A model generated the notes under the pieces. It was given only the letters and a program-made list of their open reading frames with translations, was not told where the DNA came from and made no database searches. A stretch of 64,000 bases of DNA from Dipetalonema caudispina (taxonomy: Eukaryota > Nematoda > Chromadorea > Rhabditida > Onchocercidae), in assembly GCA_013365325.1 (NCBI GenBank), contig JABVXV010000311.1:1-64000 (forward strand), in the 5' to 3' direction. How positions within the stretch are numbered: position 1 is the stretch's first letter; each line of letters starts with the position of its first letter. A program made the position numbers and the translations under genes. Below are positions 45,773 through 59,500 of this stretch, one piece after another.

Positions 45773-48700
45773 ATGAATAATTTGAATTTTCTCCGTGAAG
45801 AACCACCATTAAATTGGCTAGATTATTTTGTTGATCGGAAGAAATTCGGAGAATTTTTGGAATCCGAGAAATCAGGTAAGATTATTTAAATGAGAAGGTA
45901 TTTATTTATGTCTTTTCGTGAGAATTTTCCCGTTCGATGATGCAGTTAAAAAATGGCAGACAACATTCTAAAGTTTATAATAACCCAAAATTGAATGCTA
46001 ATTAAAGTCTACTAGCATTTTGTTTAATTTTTGATCCTGCATGTTATTTTGTCCAAAAAAGTATTTGTTTACATTTATTTGAATGCTATTCCATGTAAAA
46101 GTAATTCTGCGTGACTTTATTCTTTTCTACGAAGGAGACATTTGCATTCCCAACTATAAATTATACCTACTGGCTGCTAATTTAATTATTTATAGTTTTG
46201 GATCATATAACTTTTAAAACCCCTGTTAGCATCTTTTGCATTTGCTTGAGTTGGATTTACTTCTGAAAATTTGTCTCATTGTTGCTTTAGCAACTACCCT
46301 GGTGTTCAAAAGCGACGTTTTTGATAGTTAATTTGGTCAGAGGAACATATGAATATTTATGAGAAGGAATTATTTCTTTAAAAACGAGATGAAATTTTTT
46401 TTGAGATCCCAAACAGCTATCTGCATTGGCGAATCAGTTCACAGAGCAGGCTATGTCAATTGACAAAGAATGTGATATGTTAGTACGAAAAGAGTACGAC
46501 GAAGGTTTTTGTTTTTGTTATTACATTTTTTATAAATATTGTTTTAAGGGGAGATTATCAGATTAATAAATTAGTCTACGGCAAAAAATCTCCAGGATCA
46601 CCTAGGAAATGTTGGGTATTTTATGGATTTTGAATTCAATACAGTGTTAAATAATGAGAGAAAAGCAAATTTTAGTGTAGATTAAGGCTGACCATTTTAA
46701 GCGGGTCTTTTTTTACAGTATGAGGTTTATTGTTTCAGAAGATTTAGCATATAATAGATGTAAATCAGCTCAGTTATGGATTTGTGCTTTATCATGCTTC
46801 GCATCAGTCAATTGGAATCTCGACCTTATGAAGCAGTGGTATGTTTCTTATGAACATCTTTTTCTTGCAGGTTTGTTAAGCACTTATAATTTTTAACGGG
46901 ATAATATGCAACCCACAAGATATACTGATCTAATGCGTAGGAATTCGAGTTGATTCATAACTTTGGAAAAACAAATTGTTGATTCATGTGATTATTATAA
47001 ATAATAAAATTAAAAATTTCCCTAAATAATAAAATTACTGCCTCGATTCTTTCATGCTGAAGAGAGAATTGTGGTAGTGATGAAGTGAGAGGAAGAAGGA
47101 ATGACGTACTGAAATCAGACACATAGGATTTATTTCTGGCAAAATTTATCTGGTACAGATATGCGAATCTTGCTAATTATTTATTGAACTATCATTCCTT
47201 ATTAATCACTTTGTTCATTTCTTTTCCAGCTGTAATATCATATCCATGAAAGCCCTTATGAATCGACTTGTGGTATTTTGTTATTCGGCGAAAACTATAG
47301 TACGTTCATCGTTATTTTCGATAATATACGACTTTTGGTGTACTATTATTAGAAAATTGATTCATTCAAATTTATAGAAATTTCTATTTCTGTATTTGAG
47401 AAGGAAGAAGTTTTATTGGCATCTCGCTTTTAAGAGTTCAAGTGAAGACGTACTACCGGTATTGGCAGAAGGTTGTACAGAATCAAAAATTGGATTTGAG
47501 AAACCGGAACAGCTTTTTGCATGTTGGTTATATGCGATATGGTTGCTTAAAGTAGATATTGATGGTCGTTTTCCTGAAACTGTTGCAAAACCAACTGTCA
47601 GCAATCCGTAAGCACTGCTCATGTTGTTTTCAACTAATACTCAAGTAATGCAGCTGCATTGTCATAAGTGTCTTGTATATTCATGCAGCTGGAATTAGAA
47701 TTTTTGTTTCTGGTTTAAGAATTAGCATAACCGACATTCGTTTCATCTTATCAATTATCCAATTAACATTCGTTTTATTTTATTAGCAATTCAACCAAAC
47801 TTTTCATGGGCAATAAAAAATGTTTTGCATACTCAAATACTCAGTTGAGTATTTTTCACGGTTGTAATATATCTGGCACACTTTTTCTTCTGTTGTAACA
47901 AAATGAGATCAGAAATTTTGGCTGGAGATGCACTTATTTACATATTTATCAGATTTTAATCATTCTCAATAATTTAATGAAATTATTGGAGTGAGAGATT
48001 AAATATGGTTTATTTAGGCTGAACCAATTCGATGCAAATCTCATGCAAGCGGAACAGTTTAAAAACTGTACTGCTGAGGTTAGTATTTTATTTAGCAGTA
48101 TAGAAAGTAATGTATAAACTAATTAACTGCACTATAAACGTGTACATATTCCTTATATATATATTCCGTTTGTATTCATTCTTATTTGTATTATCATTGT
48201 AGATGACAGAATTAGTAAGATTTCCTGAAAAATGCAAAATTGATTGATTTGTTTTACAGTTGCGAAGAAGTGTTGAAGGTGCAGAAAAGCTTTTGAAAAG
48301 AATGTTAGAATGTAGTCGTAAAGTATGTATGATCGTGCCTACAAAAGATTGCTTCTTGGAAGCTTTGTCAAAGGTTTCAGGCTTTCTTAATCTTTCTTTT
48401 TTTAGGAGCATAAGTCTGGAACAAGTTCATACTCTTAGCTGTATTTTTGTGAAACTAATATAGTGTTTGGAAAGTAGACAAGTGCATATATTATTTAGTA
48501 ATATTTGACCCTACTGTGATATCTGGAGACGTGCTAATTCCAAATTTTATATCCGTAATGAAACAGTTTATCTGATTTAGTTTGTTAAAATTATCATATG
48601 ACCTGAGGTGTTAAATGAAAGTAAGATCGAAAAAATTGGTGGCAGCCAAATGTATATATGAAAAATTTTCGTACTTCAGGAGCCAAATTTAACCACCAAT

Positions 48701-51700
48701 AGTGTTTTAAATTTGGGAAACATGAGCACAGCTTCGGTTTCAATCCTTAATTTTCAAGTGTCAAATGTACGATTGGATCACAATTTTTGGATGATGACGG
48801 TAATAAATCTTTGGTAATTTCTTTATGTTTCCTCTTTTTCTTTGCAATGTGGATAATGAAGTTGCCTTATATTTACATATGCTTTTAGGTTCTATATTCA
48901 TTGATGTGCAATCATTTCGCTGCTGGTAAAGTACAAGAAACTAGGAATGACTTGGAAAAGGTATGATTTCAACTTTAATTTCATATGGCGAGATGATAAT
49001 GAATTGAAAGCAAACATAAGAAATATGAGAAAGAAAATGCATGAAAATCATGCACGACAATATGATAGTACAAAACAATATCATAACTAATACAAGCATA
49101 ATTTGCAGATTGTGAAAAATTGGCCCAAATATAAGAAAGAAGCAATGAATAATGTTGTTCTTGGCATAAATGAAAGTGATTTGGCCGGTTATTGTGATGC
49201 CTACGGCATCACGCATTCGTATCGTCTTTCTACTCCACGTTCTCAAAATAAATTAATGTCTGGGGTAGTCAGTGAAGAAGTTTATATTTCTTCATTTTAG
49301 TTAAATTTAAATTTGAATCTGTTATATGGAATTGAAACCAACTGATTTTCGAACTTTATGTGAAATATTTGGTTTATATATTGATATAAACCTTAGAAAT
49401 AGTTCTTTTCATTTAGACGGTAGACATTTTGGATAATTGTTCATTGGTACGTCAACTAGAATGTCAAAGGATTGCTTGCACGTCAGAATCAGCCCTCGCA
49501 GACGATATTTTGGTCGAAACTACTGTTTCGGAATATTACAACGACTTCCCGGCTACTTTGAACACATTAACGAAATTGGCAGCAAATAAACTAGCTGTTT
49601 CTCGATTGATTACAGTATCTTTTTTTCCGTAAAATTAAAACCAATTTTCAGTAGTCGAAGTATAAATTTACTTCCTACATGTGATTCTATTTTACATGTA
49701 TGAATCTTAAAGATTTTTACTGAAAAAAAGTGTTTTTGGTTTCAAAACTTTACTATTAGTATGTCTCAATCTTTTCATTGCTTAGAATTAGTATTCATCG
49801 CTAAATTTCATAGGTTTGTTTGCGTTTGGTGAAAAGAAGAGCAAAAGTACAAGTAATGAAGGAAGTGATACAATTTTTATCCACCAAAATTCCGAATTTT
49901 GCTGAAGAATTTAAAAATGTGAGTTCCAAAAAGGAAAAAAGAAATCTAAGCTTTATTTGCGAGTTAAGTTCAACAGTTTTCTTTTTTTAATGCTAAAAGT
50001 GTTTGTTTGGCAAAAAAATAATTAAACTGATCGATAATTCGTTAAGGTGGATCCTGACTATGGCAAGGAATACCTCGGAAATTTCAGAGACATTTCGCGA
50101 CGGCCAGTGCATCCTTTACCAAGTGTTGCTGCTATTAAAGGTGAGTAGTTTCCTTAATCATTTTGAATAATTTTTTCAAGACTAATGGAAGCACTTTTTT
50201 GATCTGAGTGCATATTTGCTTCTTCACAGTAAGGAGCATTTTTACTGGACTCTGTTTCGAAATAGAACTTGTAAATGAACAGCATTTGTTTTAAGGGCAT
50301 TTAAATGGTGGCACGGATGTTTGGCGCTTGATTGTTTCGTTTGATATGAACGAAATTAAATCCTTATTTGCTAAAATGACTGGAAAAATAACTGTTCCAC
50401 GTCGTGTAAGTGTTCGTCTACACATACAGTTTTTTTTGTTTGTTTTTGTTTTTTTTTTTTTTTTTTTTTTGGTATCAGTACATATAGAAAGAAAGTTTCA
50501 AATAGCGTAAATACATATCTTTTTTAGTTTCGAATTAGCAGAATGATTGGTGATGTTATGTCAGCGGCTGCTTCGCAAGGAAATTTTGAACATATCAACT
50601 TGATGTTGGGCAAATTGGAGCAGTTAGCGTCTATTGGGGTATGTTGTAATTTTCTATTTTTGCGAAGTGAATAATTTCAAAAAATTCCAGTAAAATTTAC
50701 TAACAGACAGATTTAACAGACTTGGAATTTAAAAGCATTTTAAGGATGGAACTCAGTGGCGTACATTTTGCAATGAATGTGTGAAAGAAATGGGGCCATT
50801 AGGGAAAATTCAGGAAATACAAGTGCGATTTGCTTTTGATGCTGTTCGAGTTCAGGTGCAACTTTTTAAAATATCGCTTTGGTTTTTTGAAAGAGATGTT
50901 AAATAATTTTTTCCCAAGTGGACCTGTAGTTTGAAATAAAACGAATAGAAATAGAAGTGAAAGCTTCGATCAACTTTGAACTTACGAAATCATTCAGAAT
51001 TGAATTTAGAACTAGAATATTAAGTTGGAAAATGGATGTTAAGATTTACATGGTGTGTTTATTGGTTATAAGCAAGGAAATTTGTCCGTTGACTTTGTGG
51101 TTCAGATATCGTACTGTTAGGGTACAGTATCATCGGCTTATTGCTATCATTGTTATTGAGTTGTCACTGTAGCAGCTTATCAGACAATTGATGAAATAAG
51201 CTTCATTACTGATTTTGCAATTCAGCTGGAATGTTGGCATGCGCGGTTTTCGAGAGTATCCAACAATGCTCAGTTTGTTCACATTACACAGACGTTGAAT
51301 TCAACGGTGAAAGCACTGATACAATCATCCATGACGAGTCCCATAACAATGGGAAAGATGATGCTCCATACAGTCACATTCTTCATTAATACTAGCGAAT
51401 GGGATTTTTTGTTGCGCTCTTTTGTAAAGTAAATTTATCTTTTAATTTCAATAATTTTATTAGGACTGTAAGTCTAAGTACTCTGCAATTATGCGACAAG
51501 TATTAGTGAATTTATATCTTATGTTTGACTTTTTTGCAACTTTTCGAAAATCCGAAACTTATTTTTGTCCCTGCACTATTATTTAGCATAGCGATGTATT
51601 TACTTATTTGCTTCATTTGCAGATTAAAAAGTCCATTCTTGGATACGGCGAAAATGATTGCTGCTTATATGACAAGTACTGATCCAGCAGTTGCTCGGCA

Positions 51701-54160
51701 AATTGTCGAAGGTCCATGGTGGCACGTTATGAATTCAACTTTCCAAGAGCTTCCATCGAACAGGCATTTGATTTTTATAAGCAAAATTTGTTTATCCTTC
51801 TTCAAGAATAATAGATTTTCTGAATTTTGAAGGATTTATCACTTGTGTTTTTGCTGCAGGACAGAACTTTTACTCTTCTTTTTTCCAACGAGATAATATT
51901 TTTACAGTAAAAGGCGAAATGATGGATCGTTGGTTCGTGAACAAACGAAACAGCTCCTGACAAGAACTCAATTTCTAGATATGTTACGACTTATCAAAGT
52001 ATGCATTAATCCCGGTCTAAAATTAGATTTAAATGAATGGATAAAAAATGAAATAAAATATTTCAGGCGTTTTGCATCTTCCCCTTACAGTTACAGTAAA
52101 TATTGTTTCAGGAATACCGAACTATATCATTCCTGATTAGCTTTCTTGGTAAAATGTTTGGTGCAGCTGGAAATGTGGCGAAAATGAAGAAGGATTGTGA
52201 TGGATTATCATCAGGGCTGGACATTAACAAAGATATATTTGTTGAGCATCCCGACTATTGGCAATCTAGTTTCGAGTAAATAATATTTGTTAGTATGAGG
52301 AAGCAAATCATAACTTGTCCTTAAACCTACTTTCTCAGGGTGATTTCTCAGTTTGTAATAGCATGGAATTGAATATCTTGGTATGTTCAATAAATTTCAT
52401 GGCCAGCACATCATTAGTATTATACTCAGAAAAGCCTTGTTGTCTGTCTTGTAACTTCTGGGACAAATATCCAATAGTCAGTGATTATTTTCAAATACGT
52501 TTTTGCATTTTATAATTATAGTATCATTCAAGGCATGTTATGAAATTTTTGATTTATTTATTTATTTTTTTTTTTTTTTGAGTAATTTTAGCTTTCAATC
52601 CGTTTTTCTGGTTTCTTCAGAAAGAAAGGATCCGATGATGAATTGTGTTTCAATCTGCCTTTTTTAACTGAATGTCTCGATACGGTATTCAAGAATGCTC
52701 TAATTGTTAATCCAATAAATGCATTCTGGCTCCGATCCTACGCCGATTTTTGCTACGGTAAGTAAAATTATTTATTTGTTTCTTGATATGAATTCATGTT
52801 AATTATTCCACTTGCAGTTTCTTTACTTGGATAATTTCAGCTTGCGATAAATTTGCCGATGCTTTGGTTCTTTACATGGAAGCATGTGTGGCTTGCAGTG
52901 ATTCTCTGATGAGACCTCTCCCTGATAATGTTGTTGATGATATGGTAAGTTTTAGCATGGACAGCAAAATCACAAAACCGCAGAAGTTAACTGTTTGTAT
53001 TCGTACTGTTCATTGAACTGAGTGAAATGTGAATATATCATGAAATAAGTAGTGCAATCATATCGTGTTGGAGAACATTCCCTAGAGATTAACATATTGA
53101 TTTTATTAGAGTGCAAATTTTGAGATTCATCATTTTCACTGAAAATAAGGTGCAGAAAATGATGAGAAAGGTAAAGGTAATAGGAGATGAAATGGTTTAT
53201 GTCAGTTAAGTTGAGATGCAACTTTACTTCTTAGGATGAATTTTTTTAATGAAACATAATTTTTAAAAATTTGTCTTAGATGTGGCTCAAAGTGCAACGA
53301 TGTTTGCGAATGAGTGGTGCTGAAACTCTGAGTACTTTGATTTGTCAACTCATGCGTAATCCTATCGAACGTTACGTTCCAACAGCATCATCTCTAGTGG
53401 AAACCCACGGTGATACACTTGATGCTTGTACGGCCTATTTTCCACTTATTAGTGATATCAATTTGGCTGAATTCATGAGTGGTTAGTAGTTATTATTATT
53501 ATATCATTTTTAAATATTTCTTTTTTTGAAATGAATAACTAACTGCATTAGTTGAAGAGTAAAAGTACTTATTGTTAATTATTTTAGTATTTTCACTTAG
53601 AACTTCGCTGTAAACAAAAAATTATCACAAAGTCCACAAAATTGATGGCATTATCGCTCGATTAGGAGAGATTCGAACTCGTGTAAAACACGCTATTCAG
53701 TCTACTAAAAGTAATAGGCTTAGCCCTTTGTAAATTACCCTAGGGAAACCAGCGGAACTTTTATCAACTATCAATTGTCCTTACTGTTCTTTTTTTTTTT
53801 TTTTTTTTTAGATGTATACGTATTTTCAGATGTATACGAAAAGCTCCATCTTCACAAGAAAGAACAGTTACTGGTATGACACTTCAGTTTATCGTTTAAG
53901 ATATGAGATAATGTTTGTTTCTAAGAAGAAATTTGTTGCTGGTAGTTGAAAGTTCAGAATTTCGAGGAGTAGTTTGGTTATTGTTTTAGAGAGTTGTTGA
54001 TATTTCCTTTTTCCAAATTACCAATTCTTTATTTTTTCAGTTACGAGCAATTTCGGTACCAGAGATAAATTCTCACAATATGAGCCAACTTGAAAGGTTT
54101 CGGAGACGTGAACGATTTTTACTTGTTCTTTGTGCACATGTATTTAGGATACATTTTTGA
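45773..54160 (+). CDS. ints-8: Integrator complex subunit 8
   Basis: Scaffold subunit of Integrator, the nuclear Pol II-associated complex that cleaves snRNA 3' ends and attenuates transcription; INTS8 helps recruit the PP2A module. Twenty-four exons join in frame to 991 aa (human INTS8 has 995): 45773-45875, 46739-46838, 47230-47299, 47378-47607, 48018-48078, 48260-48373, 48680-48799, 48889-48960, 49109-49279, 49417-49614, 49814-49918, 50047-50140, 50296-50405, 50528-50638, 50745-50855, 51226-51428, 51623-51763, 51908-51998, 52112-52275, 52621-52757, 52841-52944, 53280-53481, 53830-53873, 54041-54160. Diagnostic matches are NWLDYFVDRKKFGEFL at the N-terminus, LAGYCDAYGI mid-protein, GGTDVWRLIVS, KRRNDGSLV, and the C-terminal block ERFRRRERFL ending VFRIHF. 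The intron after 51763 uses a GC donor. The ends of exons 9 and 15 could shift by a few codons. Confidence 0.95.
53664..53749 (-). pseudogene. tRNA-like remnant in an INTS8 intron
   Basis: Read on the minus strand, GAGTTCGAATCTC resembles a T arm with a box B core. It is preceded by CGTGTTTTACACG, a perfect hairpin like a class II variable arm, and by a possible anticodon stem. The 5' acceptor half does not pair with the 3' half, and box A is poor. It could be a degenerate Ser/Leu-type tRNA or a tRNA-derived repeat. Weak call. Confidence 0.3.
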
Positions 54161-54322
54161 TTTTATTATGGGTGTTTTTGGTATAAATGTTTTAATGGTG
54201 AATGAAAAATACGGGGAGTTTTTCGCTAGAAAAAGTGTTGAAAATAGTCAACAGATATTTCAGAAACTTGGTTTAGCTTTTCAATTTAATATAGGATAAC
54301 TATTGAATATAGGTATATTTAA

Positions 54323-54328
54323 GAATAA
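54323..54328 (+). terminator. poly(A) signal of INTS8
   Basis: AATAAA 163 bases downstream of the INTS8 stop codon. Confidence 0.55.
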
Positions 54329-56041
54329 AGTATTAATTTCAAGGTATTTTCACTTATGTCATTACGGTATATTTCTGAAATTATGGCCTCTATAATTAAT
54401 GGAAACTTACGAAAGAACAATTCAGAAAAATTAGTAATTGTTCTAAAAGATTTAAGATATTTCTCATAGCTGAAATCTTAATCAAAAAGCTAACTTCCAT
54501 AGTAAATTTATTGTATTTTAGCATATTCTGAAGTACATTGTTTATTTTACTTAAGCTATTTGCTTGTTGTAAGTATTTTGTGTCATGTTCAAAGAATAAT
54601 ATGTGTTTTGTCGTGGAAAAAGTAAATAAGCTCGTTCAGTCCCTTTTTCATATCTTTCCTTAATGGAAAATTAACTTCCCACTGAAAAAAAAAAGAACCT
54701 GATAAGTATGAAAGTCCCTGCTTGATCATCACAATATGCTAACTATAACAATCAGATAGTGCCAAAAGATTGTGAAATATTTCAAAGAACTTTAGCTCAG
54801 TCACAATTGCTGAATGTCAACCAACAAAAAGCAGGTAAGTATATTAATCATCACATCAATGTATGGAATAAAAGTGAAATACTTTGACTTTTATTCGATA
54901 AATCGATGTATGATCACTTTTTCTCTCTCAATATCCGGTGTGTTATCACTCACTCTTATCACAATATTCGGTGTACGGATAGATGAAAGAAGTTATAATA
55001 ACTGGTAGCAAAAGTAGATAGTATATGAGTTCCTTAAGCATTTCATATATCAACATTTTAATATCTTGCAAAGGAATTGTTATTGAATTCAGTGAGATGA
55101 TTGTTGTGACCTTTAACCCCTCCTAGTGAGATGCTCTGCTCATTTGTAACCATCATTCAATGAAGTGGTAAATTAGCATGTATATGGAATTTGTTGATTG
55201 ACAAGATTGGCTGGGTAGTGAGGATCATTTATTGTAAATTGGTGGAATGCAATTATTGCCAGGCGGGAGGTATCGTTCAGTTCAAAGTTACAAAAAATTT
55301 TTTTTAAGTCCCAAACAGGGATTGATGTTTCATTTCCTAATCTTTTCAGAATCTATCCGAGAAATGTGATAGGGGAGCGGCCAATTTACTTCACTGATCA
55401 TTAATGCAAAGTTCAAGTTTTTTTTTTTTTTGTAGTTTGAAAATTTTGAAAACACCGGACTGATTATATATCATTTTATTTTATGACAAGATGAGGAAGT
55501 AAGTGAAAGTAAGATAAGTACAAATATTATTAAAAAAAAGTGAGTAAATTCCACAGAAATAAATCCTCTTTTATCGAGTGATCACGAGAATTGATCATAT
55601 TTGGCTCAGGTTTTTTTTTTTTTTTTTTTTTTTTGTTATTCAATCGGATTAATGCCATCAATTTTTTTCCAGATATTATTATCAGCATGATAATGCTCAT
55701 GTCATGAACATTATTTCCTAAAGATGATATCCATCCAATCTTCTTGTAATCCTATCATTCATCGAGTTTTAATAGTTTGGATCAATTGATTTTAATTGGC
55801 CAACATAAATAGTAGTATTCTTGATATTGTCCACCATGAAATTTTCGACAATATATGTTTTCATATGATGATAACATTGTTGTATCGTTAATCGCATTCC
55901 TTTCATGGCAATATGCTCAGATTAGTTAGCTGTCGAGGTATTAATAATTAAACACAATTAAGAAAACAAAAAAAAAAAAATCAAAAAAGAAAAAAGAAAA
56001 AAGACGAAAGAAAAATTCTTTACTACGAAATGAACGCTTTT

Positions 56042-56131
56042 CTGATAATTAATATATATATATATATGAAGAATGATATTAATATACTGATAATTAATAT
56101 ATATATATATATAAAGAATGATATTAATATA
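56042..56131. repeat. two tandem copies of a 45-bp unit
   Basis: CTGATAATTAATATATATAT and the following bases recur 45 bases later, each copy carrying a (TA)n core and GAATGATATTAATATA. It looks like a recent local duplication. Confidence 0.8.
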
Positions 56132-56353
56132 CAAAATGAATGATATAAAACTTTAAAATTATTACGGATAAAACTTACGTCGTAAATAATTGCTATGTTT
56201 AATTTCTTATCGTAAAAATAACTCCTATCATATGATATTTAATATTTTATAATCAGCAACGATAATTTCTCATCCATTATATTTTGATTAAATTCAGATA
56301 ATTTTAAATTCACAAAAGAATTTCATCGATATTCAAATATTTCGTTCATTGGA

Positions 56354-56359
56354 TTTATT
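56354..56359 (-). terminator. possible poly(A) signal of the meteorin-like gene
   Basis: AATAAA on the minus strand, 228 bases after the stop. Chance occurrence is possible in this composition. Confidence 0.4.
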
Positions 56360-56586
56360 TTGTGGAAGAAATTTCCACTTTTTATATTTGCAATTTTTAC
56401 ATTTGCATCAGCAATACTTCATAAGTGTTGTAAACGACGTTTTTTTTTTTTTTTTTTTTTTTCATAAAAAATTAATTCTTAATCTTAAAAACTGAATTTC
56501 AATTTAGTTTAAAGAGGAAAAATGGTATTGTAATAAATTTTTGGAACAAGAAAAGATTACCAATTGTCTACTTTATATGATCCTCA

Positions 56587-59500
56587 TCATAACAATTGAC
56601 AAGGCGTATTTTCGGTTTGTTCCCGAGCAATTTGTTCATAGTAAGTAATTGTTGGTGAACAAATGATATGTACTGTATCGAATTCCATTTTGGCAATGTA
56701 AATTCGATCAGTCTCATCTTTCTTATTTAAACAACCAATAATTGAAGCTAAAATATGAAAATTAGAAATAATAATTTAATGAATGAGAAAGCATTTTTTC
56801 CAACATAAAAATTTTTCAAAAATTTATTGATTTGCTTCTTTTTTTTTTTTTGAAAATTCTGATGAAATTAGGTTAGTATTAAAAAAAAAAAAAAATTTTG
56901 CCTTTCAAAATGCTCTGATTACTTCTCCTTTCGATAATTTGATGATGATGCAATGGCCTTCGTAATATTTTATCGATCACTATGTAGTCGTTTGCATTGC
57001 TTTGATGACCTTCAAATACTGAAAAGAAAAAAAAAAAAAACTTTTTTTTAACCCGAAGAACTTTTTCTTTTTTTGATTAATACACTTGTAACTGAGAATT
57101 TCCTTTGATTTTTAATCCTTTCATACAAAATATTCCATCTTAGTATCATCGAATGTAATTAATTAACAAACGAAAATTCCTCATTTATTTTGAATATTTT
57201 TAACCTACATTTTTATTTTCTCTTTTATCATGCAAAAAAAAAAAAAAAAAAGAAAAATAATGAAAATAATTTTAATCAACAGACCGAAATCAGCATAATT
57301 ACAAAATGCATTTATAATATCGTTGATTGAGCAAATACCACATAATGTTTTTTCATTAACAATCAGTAGTGATTCCGGTAAAACTTCATACCGAAAACCA
57401 GCAATTCGTTGCTTCCAAATTTGCATTTTATAGGTTTCGATGAAAAGTAATATGTCTATTTTAATATTTACGCATTTTTGAAAATTTTCCGCTACTTTCA
57501 GCAAGCGATGATTGCTTTCATCTGTAAGTTGCAATTTTATTTTATCAAAGGAATATAAAAATTTTTGAAATTGTTAAAATTCCTTAAATTTTACAATTTT
57601 TGTAAAATTTTTTTCTTTATAAAAAAGAATGATATAAATATATGCATACCTAATATATGATATGATATTTTGTGAGCTGGCATAAAACGAATTCGAAGAC
57701 AAATTTTTTCCTTATTTGTATTTTTCATTAAAAATCGAACATGCATTCCACCAATTGGATCAACCCATTGAAGATAGCCACTATTACATGATAAATTTAC
57801 TTTTTGAATGATTTTTTCATCAATTCCACCACTGAAAAATAATATTATATTTAATAATGAAATCAATCAATCTATTTCAATGATCAATTATGGCAACAGA
57901 ATCATTAGCATTATTTGATGATTTTAGTATAATATGTATTCAGTTGATAATTTAAATTGCTTTTGAATTATTTTAATAATTCTATCACTTTTTATAATAC
58001 AACATATTGTCAAACAAGACTTCTGAATAACTGATAATTTTTGTAATGAAGATTATCTGTCTAATCAATTTAATGATGTAGCTATTAATAATATGAATTA
58101 TTTACACGATAAATTCTCATTTTTTTTCTTTTTAAATCAATTTAAAAATTCCATCATTTCCTTTCAATCTATTTCAAATATCTTTATAGTAATATGTATA
58201 TCAATCATTGAATAATTGTGCAAATTTATTTAATTTAAATATTATTTATTTACAATAAATACTTTCTTTTATTGTCTTTTTTACATTTCTATGATTGATT
58301 TGTAATACATTATAGAGCAAAATGATAATGCTTAACATTTTTATCATTTATAAAATTTTGCAAAACAAATTGTAATCGTTTATTGAAATATGGAAAGGGA
58401 AAATGATGATGATGATGATGATGAGAAAAGGCTATATAGTGTAAAAAAGGACAAATATATCTGCATATATTTGAATGTAACGGTTGATGAACATCATGAT
58501 GATGGTGTAAAGTCAATTGAGCGTATAATAGAAAATGGTTTGGATAATGGATAGAAAGCTATGCGAATCAAAAGTATAGCATCTTTACAATCGTTTAAAT
58601 CAAATCAAAATTTGAATTTCAATCGTTATTTTATACGAAAAAAAAAAAAAAAAAGTTATGACATAAAACGTATAATTTTTTTTTTATAAAAAGATACATA
58701 TTGTCGGATGATTTCAACAAAATGATTAATATTCATCCGAGACATTCATCATTTTTTTTTTTTTTTTTTTTTTTTTACAAAAAAAATGAGATATGAAAAA
58801 TCAACGATGAAGAATTATTGTATGATTATTTCAATTGAATATCAAAAAAAAAAAAGAGAAAAAAGAAAATGATGATAAATAGTCTTTAAAATATAATTTA
58901 TTCATTAAATTTCATATTTAATCTATTTAATTGTACATTAATTTATTAATAAGCAAACAAGAAGATACCAAAAAAATATCCCATTGTTAATGAAAGAAGG
59001 AAAAAATTCGAAAGTTTTTAGATATTATTTTTGATAGCAATGATTAAGAAGAAGCTTAACATTACGTTTAAATTAGTTATACAGTTTTTTTTTTTTTTTT
59101 TTTTATTTCCTTTACTATCTTATTGAGCAATTGTATTTCTTTTAATTTCGTCATTTAGTGATTCGTTTTAAATTTTCCCTTCATCGAACTAGAACCATTT
59201 TTTATTATTTTGTCAAGATCTGAAATAAAATTTGTAAAACAATAAATGAAAGTTACAATATGCAATTGTCGTTTTTTTTTTTTTTTTTTTTTTTGATTTT
59301 TATAATTCTTCACTAATAAAAAATCTTTTCGAATTTGATTTTTTTTTTGTATCTAATTTTTTTCCAGCAGAAAAAAATCTGAATCATGTGATCAAATTAT
59401 CAAGAAAAGATATCAATTATTTTTTAAATTTGAAAAACTTCAAAAATCCATCTAATATTTTACTGTTACTTTTTCTAGGCACTTTTCTCTAATCAAAAAA

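Larger units (their letters stand above)
54161..56586. other. convergent intergenic region
   Basis: Contains the 3' UTRs of INTS8 (+) and the meteorin-like gene (-), T and A homopolymers, and a 45-bp tandem duplication at 56.05 kb. A 64-codon plus-strand open frame at 54814 has no family resemblance and no exon partners, so it was not called. Confidence 0.55.

Noticed and set aside
47413..47622. Minus-strand open frame
   Set aside because: Antisense shadow of INTS8 exon 4 (47378-47607).
54814..55008. 64-codon plus-strand open frame after INTS8
   Set aside because: Hydrophobic but with no acceptor, partner exon or family similarity; probably chance.
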